64,000 nt of DNA from Leisingera sp. ANG1 (GTDB lineage Bacteria; Pseudomonadota; Alphaproteobacteria; Rhodobacterales; Rhodobacteraceae). This document shows positions 17,594 through 25,490 of this stretch, piece by piece (position 1 is the first letter of the stretch; each line of letters opens with the position of its first letter). The stretch spans positions 310,001 through 374,000 of the forward strand of contig NZ_AFCF02000006.1 of NCBI RefSeq assembly GCF_000203975.2, in the 5' to 3' direction. A program made the position numbers and the translations under genes. A model generated the notes under the pieces. That model saw only the letters and a program-made list of their open reading frames with translations, searched no databases and was not told where the DNA came from.

Positions 17594-18280
17594 TCAGCCC
17601 TTGGCAAGGTCCGGGATTGTGGTCAGGTCCGGCAGGATATGCGCGGGTTTCCACGGCAGCCTGTCCACGGGTTCTCCCGCCCTGTTTACCCAGGCAGTCA
17701 CGAAACCATAGCCCGTGGCCCCGGCCGCGTCCCAACCATTTGAAGAGACAAACAGCACCTCGTCCCTGGCGCAGCCAAACCGCTCTTCGACCAGGTCGTA
17801 AACCCGGGCGTCCGGCTTGAAGATGCCGACGCTTTCCACCGACAGCACATCATCCAGAACGCTCCCCAGCCCCGCCGACTGCACCGCGCCATCCAGCATC
17901 GCGGGAGAACCGTTAGACAGGATCGCGGTGTTCAATCCTGCATCCTTCAGTGCCTGCAGCATTGCAGGCACTTCCGGATAAGCCTGCAATTCCCAGTACA
18001 GGTCCAACAGCCGCTGCCGCAGCGCCACGTCGCCGCTCAACCCGGCTGCCTCCATTGCCCAGTCCAGCCCGTCCTGTGTAACCTCCCAGAAATCGGCATG
18101 TGCATCGGTGATGGCACGCAGCCAGGTGTATTGCAGCTGTTTCAGCCGCCAATGGCTGGCAAGCTCCGCCCAACTGTCCTGGAGGTGCGGAAATTCCGCC
18201 TCGCTGGCGGCTTGCCGCGCAGCGGCAGCGACATCGAATAGCGTGCCGTAGGCGTCGAAGATACAGGTGGTAATCGGCAT
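17594..18280 (-). CDS. Haloacid dehalogenase, type II (HAD superfamily)
   Basis: A 228-aa L-2-haloacid dehalogenase-like protein. All type II motifs can be read: nucleophile Asp in [12 protein letters not shown], the serine/asparagine motif [10 protein letters not shown], the lysine motif [11 protein letters not shown], and the motif [10 protein letters not shown]. These residues match characterised DehII enzymes that displace halide from 2-haloalkanoic acids such as chloroacetate. The ATG at 18280 is favoured over an upstream in-frame start within intergenic sequence. It is the first gene of the HAD-hydrolase-dehydratase operon and is divergent from the FKBP gene. Confidence 0.88.
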   Translation of the reverse strand: MPITTCIFDAYGTLFDVAAAARQAASEAEFPHLQDSWAELASHWRLKQLQYTWLRAITDAHADFWEVTQDGLDWAMEAAGLSGDVALRQRLLDLYWELQAYPEVPAMLQALKDAGLNTAILSNGSPAMLDGAVQSAGLGSVLDDVLSVESVGIFKPDARVYDLVEERFGCARDEVLFVSSNGWDAAGATGYGFVTAWVNRAGEPVDRLPWKPAHILPDLTTIPDLAKG

Positions 18281-18417
18281 GGTCCTCTCCCCTGCGGCGA
18301 GCCTTGCATGAAGCAGCAGAGCAGGCAAAGCGGGAAATTGTACCCATACGGGTTTACATCACGTTCGCGGGCGCTAGGCTGCGCCCCTTTATCAACCCGC
18401 AACCGATTGGAGGTCTC

Positions 18418-18846
18418 ATGACCGGGGTAAAGAACGGCGACACCGTGCGCATTCACTACACAGGCAAGCTGACGGATGGCACCGTTTTCGACAGTTCCGA
18501 GGGGCGCGATCCGTTGGAATTCACGGTCGGCACCGGCCAGGTGATCGCAGGCATGGATGCAGGTCTCGAAGGCATGACCGCGGGTGAAAAGAAAACCCTC
18601 GAAATTCCCTGCACTGAGGCCTACGGCCCGATCAACCCTGCCGCCCGCCAGGAGATCCCGCGTGAAGGCATCCCGGCGGACATCCCGCTGGACCTTGGTA
18701 CTCAATTGCAGATGCAAAGCCCCGATGGCCAAGTGCTGCCGGTGACGGTGGTGGAAGTCAGCGACGACACCGTGACGCTCGACGCCAATCACTTCCTGGC
18801 TGGCAAGGATCTGGTGTTCGATATTGAGCTGGTTTCGGTGAACTGA
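18418..18846 (+). CDS. FKBP-type peptidyl-prolyl isomerase, SlyD-like
   Basis: Folding helper that isomerises X-Pro bonds. The 142-aa product has the FKBP core ([18 protein letters not shown], then [14 protein letters not shown]...GM..GEKK), interrupted by an insert-in-flap-like chaperone segment (about residues 70-125), so it is SlyD-like. The histidine-rich metal-binding tail of Escherichia coli SlyD is absent. The ATG at 18418 follows GGAGG. There is no signal peptide, so a cytosolic location is expected. It converges with fabI across a strong hairpin terminator. Confidence 0.9.
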   Translation: MTGVKNGDTVRIHYTGKLTDGTVFDSSEGRDPLEFTVGTGQVIAGMDAGLEGMTAGEKKTLEIPCTEAYGPINPAARQEIPREGIPADIPLDLGTQLQMQSPDGQVLPVTVVEVSDDTVTLDANHFLAGKDLVFDIELVSVN

Positions 18847-18886
18847 ACCAGAGGGCTGGAAAGCCGGACAGGTTTGCTGAAAAAAC

Positions 18887-18915
18887 AAAGGCGCCCGAAA
18901 GGGCGCCTTTTCTTT
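18887..18915. terminator. Bidirectional Rho-independent terminator between FKBP gene and fabI
   Basis: Stem AAAGGCGCCC with loop GAAA pairing to GGGCGCCTTT, followed by TTCTTTTT on the plus strand and, read from the other side, by a TTTGTTTTTT run. It therefore can end both the rightward FKBP transcript and the leftward fab operon. Confidence 0.88.
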
Positions 18916-18936
18916 TTGCTCAAATAGATCGAAACA

Positions 18937-19728
18937 TCAAAGGTGATCCGGCTGCGGCATACCTAGGATGTGGAAGCCGCCATCGACCCGGATGATCTCA
19001 CCAGTGGTGCAGGCGCCTGCATCGGACGCCAAGTAGACAGCGGTGCCGCCAACAGCCTCCAGCGTCGCGTTGTCACGCAGCGGCGCGTTCTGGGCGGTGT
19101 GCTTGAAGGTCTTGCGCGCACCGCCGATGGCGGCACCAGCGAGTGTCTTCATCGGTCCGGGAGAGATCGCATTCACGCGGATGCCTTCCGGGCCCAGATC
19201 GTTGGCCAGGTAGCGGGTCGCCGATTCCAGCGCCGCCTTGGCCACGCCCATCACGTTGTAGTTCGGAACCACCTGGTTCGAGCCTTGATACGTCAGCGTC
19301 AGCAGGGTGCCGCCGTTGTCCTTCATCAGCGGGTAGGCGCGGCGCGCCACCTCGATGAAGGAATAGGCGGAAATATCCAGCGAGTTTTTGAAGTTCGCCC
19401 GGCTGGTGTCCAGAAAACGGCCAGTCAGCTCGTTCTTGTCCGAATAGGCAATTGCGTGGACAACGAAGTCAATCGCGGGCCAGCGGCCTGCCAGCTGCTC
19501 AAACGCCGCGTCCAGCGAGGCATCATCGGTCACATCCACATCGACCATGAAATCCGATCCGACGCTCTGCGCCAGCGGCTCCAGCCGTTTACCAAAGGCT
19601 TCGCCCTGGTAGGTGAATGCCAGCTCAGCCCCGGCCTCCGCCATGGCCTTGGCAATGCCCCAGGCGATGGAGCGGTCATTGGCCACGCCCATAATCAGGC
19701 CGCGTTTGCCCGTCAGCAGTCCCGCCAT
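18937..19728 (-). CDS. fabI: Enoyl-[acyl-carrier-protein] reductase (NADH)
   Basis: Last step of the fatty-acid elongation cycle: reduces trans-2-enoyl-ACP with NADH. The 263-aa protein has the FabI nucleotide motif MGVANDRSIAWGIA, and the active-site pair Tyr157/Lys164 with spacing Y-x6-K (NYNVMGVAK) that separates FabI from ordinary SDR enzymes (Y-x3-K). It also keeps Tyr147 and the MKTLAGAAI substrate loop. It is the third gene of fabA-fabB-fabI, starting 6 bases after the fabB stop. FabI is the classic triclosan target; nothing unusual is seen at the inhibitor site. Confidence 0.95.
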   Translation of the reverse strand: MAGLLTGKRGLIMGVANDRSIAWGIAKAMAEAGAELAFTYQGEAFGKRLEPLAQSVGSDFMVDVDVTDDASLDAAFEQLAGRWPAIDFVVHAIAYSDKNELTGRFLDTSRANFKNSLDISAYSFIEVARRAYPLMKDNGGTLLTLTYQGSNQVVPNYNVMGVAKAALESATRYLANDLGPEGIRVNAISPGPMKTLAGAAIGGARKTFKHTAQNAPLRDNATLEAVGGTAVYLASDAGACTTGEIIRVDGGFHILGMPQPDHL

Positions 19729-19734
19729 CGTTAC

Positions 19735-20964
19735 TTATCCCTTGTACTTGCTCAGAACCATCGAGCCGTTGGTGCCGCCAAAGCCGAAGCTGTTGGTCAT
19801 CACCGAGTCGAGGCCGGCGTTTTCCACCAGGCTGGTGGCAATCTCACCCGGCAGGATGCCTTCGGCGAGGGTGTCGACATTGATCGACGGGGTGATGAAG
19901 TCGTTGTCCAGCATCAGCAGGCAGAAGATCGCCTCCAGCGCGCCGGCAGCACCCTGTGCGTGGCCGGTCATTGACTTGGTCGAAGAAATCGGCGGAACGC
20001 TGCCCTCGCCGAAGACACGGCGGGCGGCTTCGACTTCGCCGACATCGCCAACCGGGGTCGAGGTGCCGTGGGCGTTGATGTAATCCACCTTGCGGCCTTC
20101 GGGCAGGGTGGACAGCGCCAGGCGCATCGCCCGCTCGCCGCCCTCACCGGACGGTGCAACCATGTCGTGGCCGTCGGAAGTTGCAGCAAATCCGGTTACT
20201 TCGGCATAGATCTTGGCGCCGCGGGCCAGCGCGTGCTCCAGATCCTCCAGCACCACGATGCCGCCACCGCCGGAGATCACAAAACCGTCGCGGTCTTGAT
20301 CAAAGGCGCGGGAGGCTTTCTCCGGATCGTCGTTTTTCTTGGAGGACATCGCGCCCATGGCGTCGAACAGGCAGGAGAGGGTCCAGTCCAGCTCCTCGCC
20401 GCCGCCGGCGAACATCACATCCTGCTTGCCCATCATGATCTGTTCAGCAGCATTGCCGATGCAGTGCAAGGAGGTCGAGCAGGCCGAGGTGATCGAGTAG
20501 TTGATGCCCTTGATCTTGAACGCGGTCGCCAAGTTGGCGGAAATGGTTGAGGACATGCATTTCGGCACCGCAAACGGACCGATCCGCTTGGTTGCGCCGG
20601 ACTTCAGCACGGTTTGATGCGCGGTCAGCATGGCAGAGGTCGACGGGCCGCCGGAGCCTGCCACCAGGCCAGTGCGCTCATTCACCACCTGATCCTCTGA
20701 CAGGCCCGCATCGGCAATCGCCTGGCTCATGGCGATGTGGGCATAGGCCGCACCCGGGCCCATGAACCGCAGGGTGCGCTTGTCTACATGCTCGGCCACG
20801 TCGATCTTCAGCGTGCCGGCCACCTGGCTGCGGAAGCCGTGCTCAGCCATTTCCGGGCTGGCAACGATGCCGGATTTCCCGGCTTTCAGCGAGGCGGTGA
20901 CCTCCTCGGCATTGTTCCCGATGGAGGAGACAATCCCCAAACCGGTGACGACGACACGGCGCAT
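19735..20964 (-). CDS. fabB: 3-oxoacyl-ACP synthase I
   Basis: Condensing enzyme that elongates unsaturated acyl-ACP with malonyl-ACP; with FabA it makes monounsaturated fatty acids anaerobically. The 409-aa protein shows the Cys-His-His triad: Cys162 in ITSACSTSLH, His in NAHGTSTPVGD, and His in SMTGHAQGAAG, and ends with NSFGFGGTNGSMVL. Length and pairing with fabA identify it as FabB rather than FabF. It lies 45 bases downstream of fabA in the same operon. Confidence 0.95.
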   Translation of the reverse strand: MRRVVVTGLGIVSSIGNNAEEVTASLKAGKSGIVASPEMAEHGFRSQVAGTLKIDVAEHVDKRTLRFMGPGAAYAHIAMSQAIADAGLSEDQVVNERTGLVAGSGGPSTSAMLTAHQTVLKSGATKRIGPFAVPKCMSSTISANLATAFKIKGINYSITSACSTSLHCIGNAAEQIMMGKQDVMFAGGGEELDWTLSCLFDAMGAMSSKKNDDPEKASRAFDQDRDGFVISGGGGIVVLEDLEHALARGAKIYAEVTGFAATSDGHDMVAPSGEGGERAMRLALSTLPEGRKVDYINAHGTSTPVGDVGEVEAARRVFGEGSVPPISSTKSMTGHAQGAAGALEAIFCLLMLDNDFITPSINVDTLAEGILPGEIATSLVENAGLDSVMTNSFGFGGTNGSMVLSKYKG

Positions 20965-21009
20965 GTGCGTACTCCTGTTTCTGTGACTTATGTCCCGCCG
21001 GAAAGGGTA

Positions 21010-21519
21010 TCAGCTTTCGGACAGGGCCACTTTCATATCTTTGACCTGATAAATCACTTCGCCGTCCGCTTCGACGATACCGTCGGCGACGCCCATGGTC
21101 AGGCGGCGGGTCTGCACGGCCTTGGTGAAGTTGACACGGTAGGTCAGCATCTTGCGGTCGGGGCGTACCATGCCAGTGAGTTTCACTTCACCCACACCCA
21201 GCGCATAGCCGCGGCCCAGCCAGCCGCGCCAGCCCAAGTTGAAACCGGTCAGCTGCCAAAGGCCGTCCAGGCCCAGGCAGCCCGGCATGATCGGGTTGCC
21301 GGGGAAATGGCAGTCAAAGAACCACAGGTCCGGGGTGATGTCGAATTCAGCAATCACATGGCCCTTGCCATGCTCGCCGCCATCACCGGAAATTTCGGTA
21401 ATGCGGTCCATCATCAGCATCGGCGGCGCCGGCAGCTGGGCGTTGCCGGGCCCGAACAGCTCACCGCGCGCGCATTTCAGCAAATCGTCCTTGTCAAAGC
21501 TGCTGGGGTAATCGGCCAT
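21010..21519 (-). CDS. fabA: 3-hydroxydecanoyl-ACP dehydratase/isomerase
   Basis: Bifunctional hot-dog-fold enzyme that dehydrates 3-hydroxydecanoyl-ACP and isomerises the product to cis-3-decenoyl-ACP, the branch point of unsaturated fatty acid synthesis. The 169-aa protein carries the active-site histidine His71 ([12 protein letters not shown]) and Asp85 (LGLDGLWQL). The ATG at 21519 gives the canonical MADYPSSF start. It heads the fabA-fabB-fabI operon and is divergent from irr, a recurring alphaproteobacterial arrangement that may link membrane lipid unsaturation to iron or heme status. Confidence 0.95.
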   Translation of the reverse strand: MADYPSSFDKDDLLKCARGELFGPGNAQLPAPPMLMMDRITEISGDGGEHGKGHVIAEFDITPDLWFFDCHFPGNPIMPGCLGLDGLWQLTGFNLGWRGWLGRGYALGVGEVKLTGMVRPDRKMLTYRVNFTKAVQTRRLTMGVADGIVEADGEVIYQVKDMKVALSES

Positions 21520-21689
21520 CCGGGCGCATCTCCTGCCTGAGGTTCGTGTATGTATATCTGGATCCCTGTAACACCCGGTGAAAGGGTCCTGCAAGGGTAC
21601 CCAGCGTCACTTCCTGTACTGATTGTGCCCCGGAAGCCCCGGAAAAGGCCTTCCAGCTGCGAATGAATTTCATTTGAAAAACCCGGGGT

Positions 21690-21714
21690 GTTGCTCCTAT
21701 ATATACGGTCAGCA
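21690..21714 (+). promoter_or_regulatory. AT-rich promoter-like segment before irr
   Basis: Within the GC-rich divergent fabA/irr spacer there is a local AT-rich stretch reading CTCCTATATATACGG just upstream of irr. It contains a plausible -10 hexamer (TATATA). I do not see a clear iron control element, so iron-dependent autoregulation cannot be claimed from sequence. Confidence 0.3.
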
Positions 21715-21734
21715 ACGCGACGCAGGACCTGCTC

Positions 21735-22151
21735 ATGACGCCAAACACCGAAGAAGTGGCCACACGTTGGCTGACAGATGCCGGGCTGAGACCCACCCGG
21801 CAGCGGGTCGCGCTTGCCGAATTGCTGGTGGGCGACGGCAAGCACCGCCATATCACTGCGGAAAGCCTGTTCGAGTCGGCCAAGAAAAACGGTGCTGCAG
21901 TGTCTTTGGCCACTGTCTACAACACGCTGCGTGCCTTCTGCGATGCCGGCGTGCTGCAGGAAATCCCGCTGGACGGCTCCAAAAGCTATTTCGACACCAA
22001 CACCCACGACCATCCCCATTTCTTCTGGGAGGATGAGGGACGCGTCAGCGATGCGCCGGCGCAGGAACTGGTGATTCACAAGCTGCCGGAAGCGCCGGAA
22101 GGGATGGAGATTGCCTCAGTCGATGTGGTGATCCGTCTGCGCAAGGTCTGA
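21735..22151 (+). CDS. irr: Iron response regulator of the Fur superfamily
   Basis: Transcription factor that controls iron and heme genes in alphaproteobacteria. The 138-aa protein has a Fur-type winged helix (GLRPTRQRVALAELL, then AVSLATVYNTLRAF) and a dimerisation domain with a histidine-rich THDHPHFFWEDE segment in place of the usual Fur zinc cysteines. The N-terminal heme regulatory Cys-Pro motif of Bradyrhizobium Irr is absent, as is common in Rhodobacterales. The assignment to Irr rather than Fur, Mur or Zur rests on the histidine segment, lack of CxxC motifs and the fabA linkage. Its 3' end overlaps the convergent LysR gene by 36 bases. Confidence 0.87.
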   Translation: MTPNTEEVATRWLTDAGLRPTRQRVALAELLVGDGKHRHITAESLFESAKKNGAAVSLATVYNTLRAFCDAGVLQEIPLDGSKSYFDTNTHDHPHFFWEDEGRVSDAPAQELVIHKLPEAPEGMEIASVDVVIRLRKV

Positions 22152-23048
22152 CCCGGCGGCGCCCAGTTCCCTTTGCAGGATGCGATAGGCCTGATGGGCT
22201 GCAGAGGCCTCTGGCAGCTCTGCATGTGCGGCCAGAATCACCGGCTCTTCAGCTCCCGCATCGGTGACCCGTACAGCGCACAAGGGTTTGCCATCATAAC
22301 TCATGCTGCCAGGCGGCAGACTGTAGCTGATGCCGGCGCCTTCGCCATTGGCCGCGAGGCTGCGCAACAGCTCCAGCGAATCCGCCCGGTGCGCAATCCG
22401 CGGTACCAGTCCATGTGCCTTGAACAACCCCAGCATATGCTGCACCGACAGGCCCTCCTGCGACAGAACCAGCGGGTGCTCTGCCAGCTCTGCAAGAGAA
22501 ATACCGGCGCGTGCCGCCAGCGGATGGTCCGGTGGCACCAGCGCATGCGGTGACAGCCGCTGCAATTCCGCCCGGCTGAAACCCGCGTCCAGCCCAAGGT
22601 CATAGGTGATCGCCAGATCAGCCTCGCCTTCGGACAGGGCAGTAATCAGCGGCTCAAATCCGCAGGCCCGGTGACTGATTTCCACCTCTGGCATGGCAAG
22701 ACGCAGCGCCTTCAGGGCGGGGGCCAGCAGGAAAGGGGCAAGATCGGAGAAGCAAACCAGCAGCAGACGCTGCTGCCCGGCGCCCGCGCCCTTGGGGTCC
22801 TCCAGCAGGGCAGCCTGCTCCAGCAGCACCTGCGCCTTTTCAGCAAACAGCCTGCCCTGCGGCGTCATCGTCAGTGCCGCCCCGCGGCGGCGCAGGAACA
22901 GGGGATGGCCCAAGTGCTCCTCGATCCGGCTCAGCGCTGCGGAAAGCGCAGGCTGGCTGACATGCACCGCCTCCGCCGCGGCGGACAGACTGCCATGGCG
23001 GGCCACGGCGCAGATGTATTCGTAGTGGCGCAGAGTTAAATATAACAT
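22116..23048 (-). CDS. LysR-family transcriptional regulator
   Basis: A 310-aa regulator: helix-turn-helix at residues 1-60 (LSAAAEAVHVSQPALSAALSRIEEHLG) and a periplasmic-binding-fold effector domain from about 90 to 300. It is divergent from a phytanoyl-CoA dioxygenase-family gene and separated from it by 99 bases containing a TATCTT/AAGATA palindrome, so that gene is its likely target. The effector is not known. The 3' end overlaps irr tail to tail. Confidence 0.9.
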   Translation of the reverse strand: MLYLTLRHYEYICAVARHGSLSAAAEAVHVSQPALSAALSRIEEHLGHPLFLRRRGAALTMTPQGRLFAEKAQVLLEQAALLEDPKGAGAGQQRLLLVCFSDLAPFLLAPALKALRLAMPEVEISHRACGFEPLITALSEGEADLAITYDLGLDAGFSRAELQRLSPHALVPPDHPLAARAGISLAELAEHPLVLSQEGLSVQHMLGLFKAHGLVPRIAHRADSLELLRSLAANGEGAGISYSLPPGSMSYDGKPLCAVRVTDAGAEEPVILAAHAELPEASAAHQAYRILQRELGAAGSDLAQTDHHID

Positions 23049-23059
23049 GAGGCGAAGGG

Positions 23060-23074
23060 TATCTTAGAAAGATA
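23060..23074. promoter_or_regulatory. Candidate LysR operator (TATCTT-AGA-AAGATA)
   Basis: A perfect inverted repeat with 6-bp arms and a 3-bp centre lies 12 bases upstream of the LysR start in the divergent spacer with the dioxygenase gene. LysR proteins bind interrupted dyads in exactly such positions. Functional assignment is an inference. Confidence 0.5.
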
Positions 23075-23147
23075 TGATTTGAAACTATGCCTGTGCCGCG
23101 GCAGGAATGGCGCATCAGAATTGCATCATTCAGCAGCGGAGGCAGCA

Positions 23148-23945
23148 ATGGTCCCCCCCCTCATCACCCCGGAGCATGTCGAACAATTTCAGCGCGACGG
23201 CGTGGTCCTGATCCGCGGGCTGTTCGCAGACCAGGTTGACCTGCTGCGTGCTGGCGTGGCTGCAAATATGGAAAACCCCGGGCCCTATGCCTCGAACAAC
23301 GAGAAGGCGGGACAGACCGGGCGGTTCTTTGACGACTACTGCAACTGGACCCGTATTCCTGAGTTCCAGCAAGCTATTGAACAATCGCCCGTGGCTGAAG
23401 TCGCAGCCGACCTGATGAAATCCACCTCGGTGCAGATGTTCCATGACCATGTGCTGGTCAAGGAGCCGGGCACCTCCATGCCGACCCCCTGGCACCAGGA
23501 CGGCCCCTATTACTTTGTCGAGGGAGAGCAGACCATCAGCTTCTGGTCACCGCTGGACGAGGTGAAGGACGCGACCCTTCGCTGTGTGGCCGGTTCGCAC
23601 AAATGGGAGAAGGAAGTGCTGCCGACCCGCTGGGTGTCTGAAGAGGACTTCTTCCCGGATGAGGGCCAGTACATGCCGGTCCCGGACCCGGATGCCGAAG
23701 GTATGACCGTGCTGGAATACCCGATGCAGCCCGGCGATGCGGTGGCCTTTAACTACAAGACGCTGCATGGTGCCCGCGGCAATACCTCCACGTCGCGCCG
23801 CCGCGCCTTCTCGCTGCGGCTGGTGGGCGACGATGCCCGCTATGTGGAGCGCCCGGGCCGCACTTCGCCGCCGTTTCCGGGCCACGATATGCAGCCCGGC
23901 CAGCGTCTGCGCGAGGATTGGTTCCCGATCCTGCTGCAACGCTAA
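23148..23945 (+). CDS. Phytanoyl-CoA dioxygenase-family protein
   Basis: Predicted Fe(II)/2-oxoglutarate-dependent oxygenase of 265 aa. The iron facial triad is visible as HxD in PTPWHQDGPYYF and the distal histidine in KTLHGARGN; the 2-oxoglutarate-binding arginine is likely in RRRAFSLRL. PhyH relatives hydroxylate diverse lipids, ectoine and other small molecules, so the substrate is open. The ATG at 23148 has GGAGG eight bases ahead. A run of eight C residues lies at codons 2-5, an unusual spot for a homopolymer. The gene is divergent from a LysR regulator and followed by a hairpin element. Confidence 0.85.
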   Translation: MVPPLITPEHVEQFQRDGVVLIRGLFADQVDLLRAGVAANMENPGPYASNNEKAGQTGRFFDDYCNWTRIPEFQQAIEQSPVAEVAADLMKSTSVQMFHDHVLVKEPGTSMPTPWHQDGPYYFVEGEQTISFWSPLDEVKDATLRCVAGSHKWEKEVLPTRWVSEEDFFPDEGQYMPVPDPDAEGMTVLEYPMQPGDAVAFNYKTLHGARGNTSTSRRRAFSLRLVGDDARYVERPGRTSPPFPGHDMQPGQRLREDWFPILLQR

Positions 23946-23949
23946 AGGG

Positions 23950-24013
23950 GAGGGGGCGTTGCCCCCTCGGCCTGACGACCTTCACCCCCAGGGTATTTGA
24001 GACCAGAAAGAAG
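23950..24013 (+). repeat. Gene-end intergenic element, family A, copy 1
   Basis: Immediately after the dioxygenase stop: a GAGGGGGC/GCCCCCTC hairpin with a 3-base loop, then about 25 bases later a CCCAGGGTATTT box and a GACCAGAAAGAAG tail. The same layout recurs twice near 37.1 kb. It may act as a terminator without a U-tract or be a REP-like element. Confidence 0.6.
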
Positions 24014-24040
24014 CAGTAGCGTGCAGCCTTGGCTGCGTGT

Positions 24041-25081
24041 TCATTTCTTCAGGTCGCGGCGGATGCCCATGTTCTCAGCGTTCGAGAAGGAGCAGGTCTT
24101 GCAAATGCCGAACTGCTTGAGAAAGCCGCGCTTGCGGGCGCGGGCGGCCTCATCAGAGCGGTAGGCGGCCAGGAAGCCGTCCTGTTCGACGTTGGGCAGT
24201 TGAATCACCTGGTCGTAGTCAATGCAGCACAGGCCCAGATCACCATTCCAGAACACAACCGACTGGAACAGCGGAACCGTGCACATGGCATGGCTGGTGT
24301 GGCGCGGATGGCGGCGCAGCTCCTTCTGGCGCGGCAGGAAGTGCGCAAACTCGCGTTTCTGGTCGGCAGAGGTGTAAGACCCGATCGAGAAGGTCTTGAA
24401 CCGCACCCGGTCAAAACCGGCCTCTTTCGCCCAGGCCTCCATTTCCTCCATCTGCGGTTCGGAATAACTGGTCAGCAAGGTCTGCAGCACAGTCACAGGC
24501 GACTTGGAGCCGATCTGTTTCTTGATATTCAGGAATTCCTCAATGCTGGCTTTGACGTCATCAAAGTCGGAATTGACCCGGTAGGTCTCCTGCGCCTCCT
24601 TGGAAAACCCGTCCATGCATAGGTTCACCCGGGCGAGGCCGGACCGGATCAGCCGTTCGCTCATTTCGGGCGTCAGCCGGGTCGCGTTGGTCGACAGATA
24701 GGTATCGTGGCCGTTTTCATGGGCATAGGCGATGAAATCCGGCAGATCCTTGTGCAGCGTGGGTTCACCCGAAAAGCTGAAGTAGATCGCGGGCTTTTCG
24801 CGCTGATCCTTGAAGTCATCAATGATCTTGCGGAACACATGAGGCTTCATCATGCCGCGCTTGCGCTTCATCGCAAAGGTCACCGGGCAGACGGGACAGC
24901 GCAGGTTGCAGCTGTTTGTTGCGTCGATGATGATGATCTTGGGCGGGCGCCGGAAATAGGCCAGCGGCAGGAACCGGGCCAGAAAATGCAAGGCCCGCTC
25001 ATGCAGACCGGGCGGGTTTTCCGGCAGGTCCGGCTGCGCAGAGACCGGAGTGAGGTCCGGTGCGGGGGTGAGATCTTGCAT
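24041..25081 (-). CDS. Radical SAM/SPASM-domain protein
   Basis: A 346-aa radical S-adenosylmethionine enzyme. The [4Fe-4S] triad is Cys58, Cys62 and Cys65 in SCNLRCPVC, followed by the SAM-binding GEP motif in FSFSGEPTLHKDLP. The C-terminal third has extra cysteines (MCTVPLF, LGLCCIDYD, GICKTCSF) typical of a SPASM domain that holds auxiliary clusters. SPASM proteins often modify peptides, but no precursor peptide ORF is apparent beside it and several bacterial members act on other substrates. It is monocistronic and divergent from ccoG across a 409-base spacer. Confidence 0.85.
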   Translation of the reverse strand: MQDLTPAPDLTPVSAQPDLPENPPGLHERALHFLARFLPLAYFRRPPKIIIIDATNSCNLRCPVCPVTFAMKRKRGMMKPHVFRKIIDDFKDQREKPAIYFSFSGEPTLHKDLPDFIAYAHENGHDTYLSTNATRLTPEMSERLIRSGLARVNLCMDGFSKEAQETYRVNSDFDDVKASIEEFLNIKKQIGSKSPVTVLQTLLTSYSEPQMEEMEAWAKEAGFDRVRFKTFSIGSYTSADQKREFAHFLPRQKELRRHPRHTSHAMCTVPLFQSVVFWNGDLGLCCIDYDQVIQLPNVEQDGFLAAYRSDEAARARKRGFLKQFGICKTCSFSNAENMGIRRDLKK

Positions 25082-25286
25082 AGGGCTGTCTCCGGTTTTG
25101 TGCGTGCACGGTTAACCTTAAAGACCATGGGCTGGGTGGCAAGCGTTTGACCGGTCACAAGCCGTGAGTATTGCGTGAGAGTTCATGCAGAGGCTGCACT
25201 TGGCAGCTTTGCCGCCCCATTCAAAAGACGGTTCGGACACGCCAAATTTGCGCGTCAGGATCCTCAAGGTCAGCCTGGCACGCTCA

Positions 25287-25316
25287 GCCGCAGACGCCCT
25301 GGACGGCGTCTGCGGC
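25287..25316. repeat. Perfect 12-bp inverted repeat
   Basis: GCCGCAGACGCC pairs exactly with GGCGTCTGCGGC across a 6-base loop. Neither side is followed by a T-run, so it is not a standard terminator. It lies mid-spacer, 174 bases before ccoG. It could be a small-RNA stem, a leftover terminator, or a protein-binding dyad. Confidence 0.6.
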
Positions 25317-25415
25317 AACTTGCCTCTGGCAAGGCTGGAACTGCAGGCATAGGTGGCGGATTGCCGTTCTGTGGTGCAAAAGCCGGCCGGAAAACATGAT
25401 TGTGTGATACGCTTT

Positions 25416-25429
25416 TTGATCCACGTCAA
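25416..25429 (+). promoter_or_regulatory. FNR/FnrL-type box upstream of ccoG
   Basis: TTGATCCACGTCAA fits the FNR consensus TTGAT-N4-ATCAA with one mismatch and lies 61 bases before the ccoG start codon. This is the expected control of cbb3 oxidase maturation genes by the oxygen-sensing regulator FnrL in Rhodobacteraceae. Sequence match is direct; regulator identity is inferred. Confidence 0.75.
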
Positions 25430-25490
25430 AGTTCCGAGACTTTGCATCTGTGACAAGGGCGGCAACACTGCCACAAGACGGAGAGAGTCC

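Larger units (their letters stand above)
25082..25490. other. 409-base spacer between radical SAM gene and ccoG
   Basis: No convincing gene is present. It holds a perfect 12-bp hairpin at 25287-25316 without a U-tract and an FNR-type box at 25416-25429. The left part should contain the leftward promoter of the radical SAM gene, but I could not identify it. Confidence 0.6.
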
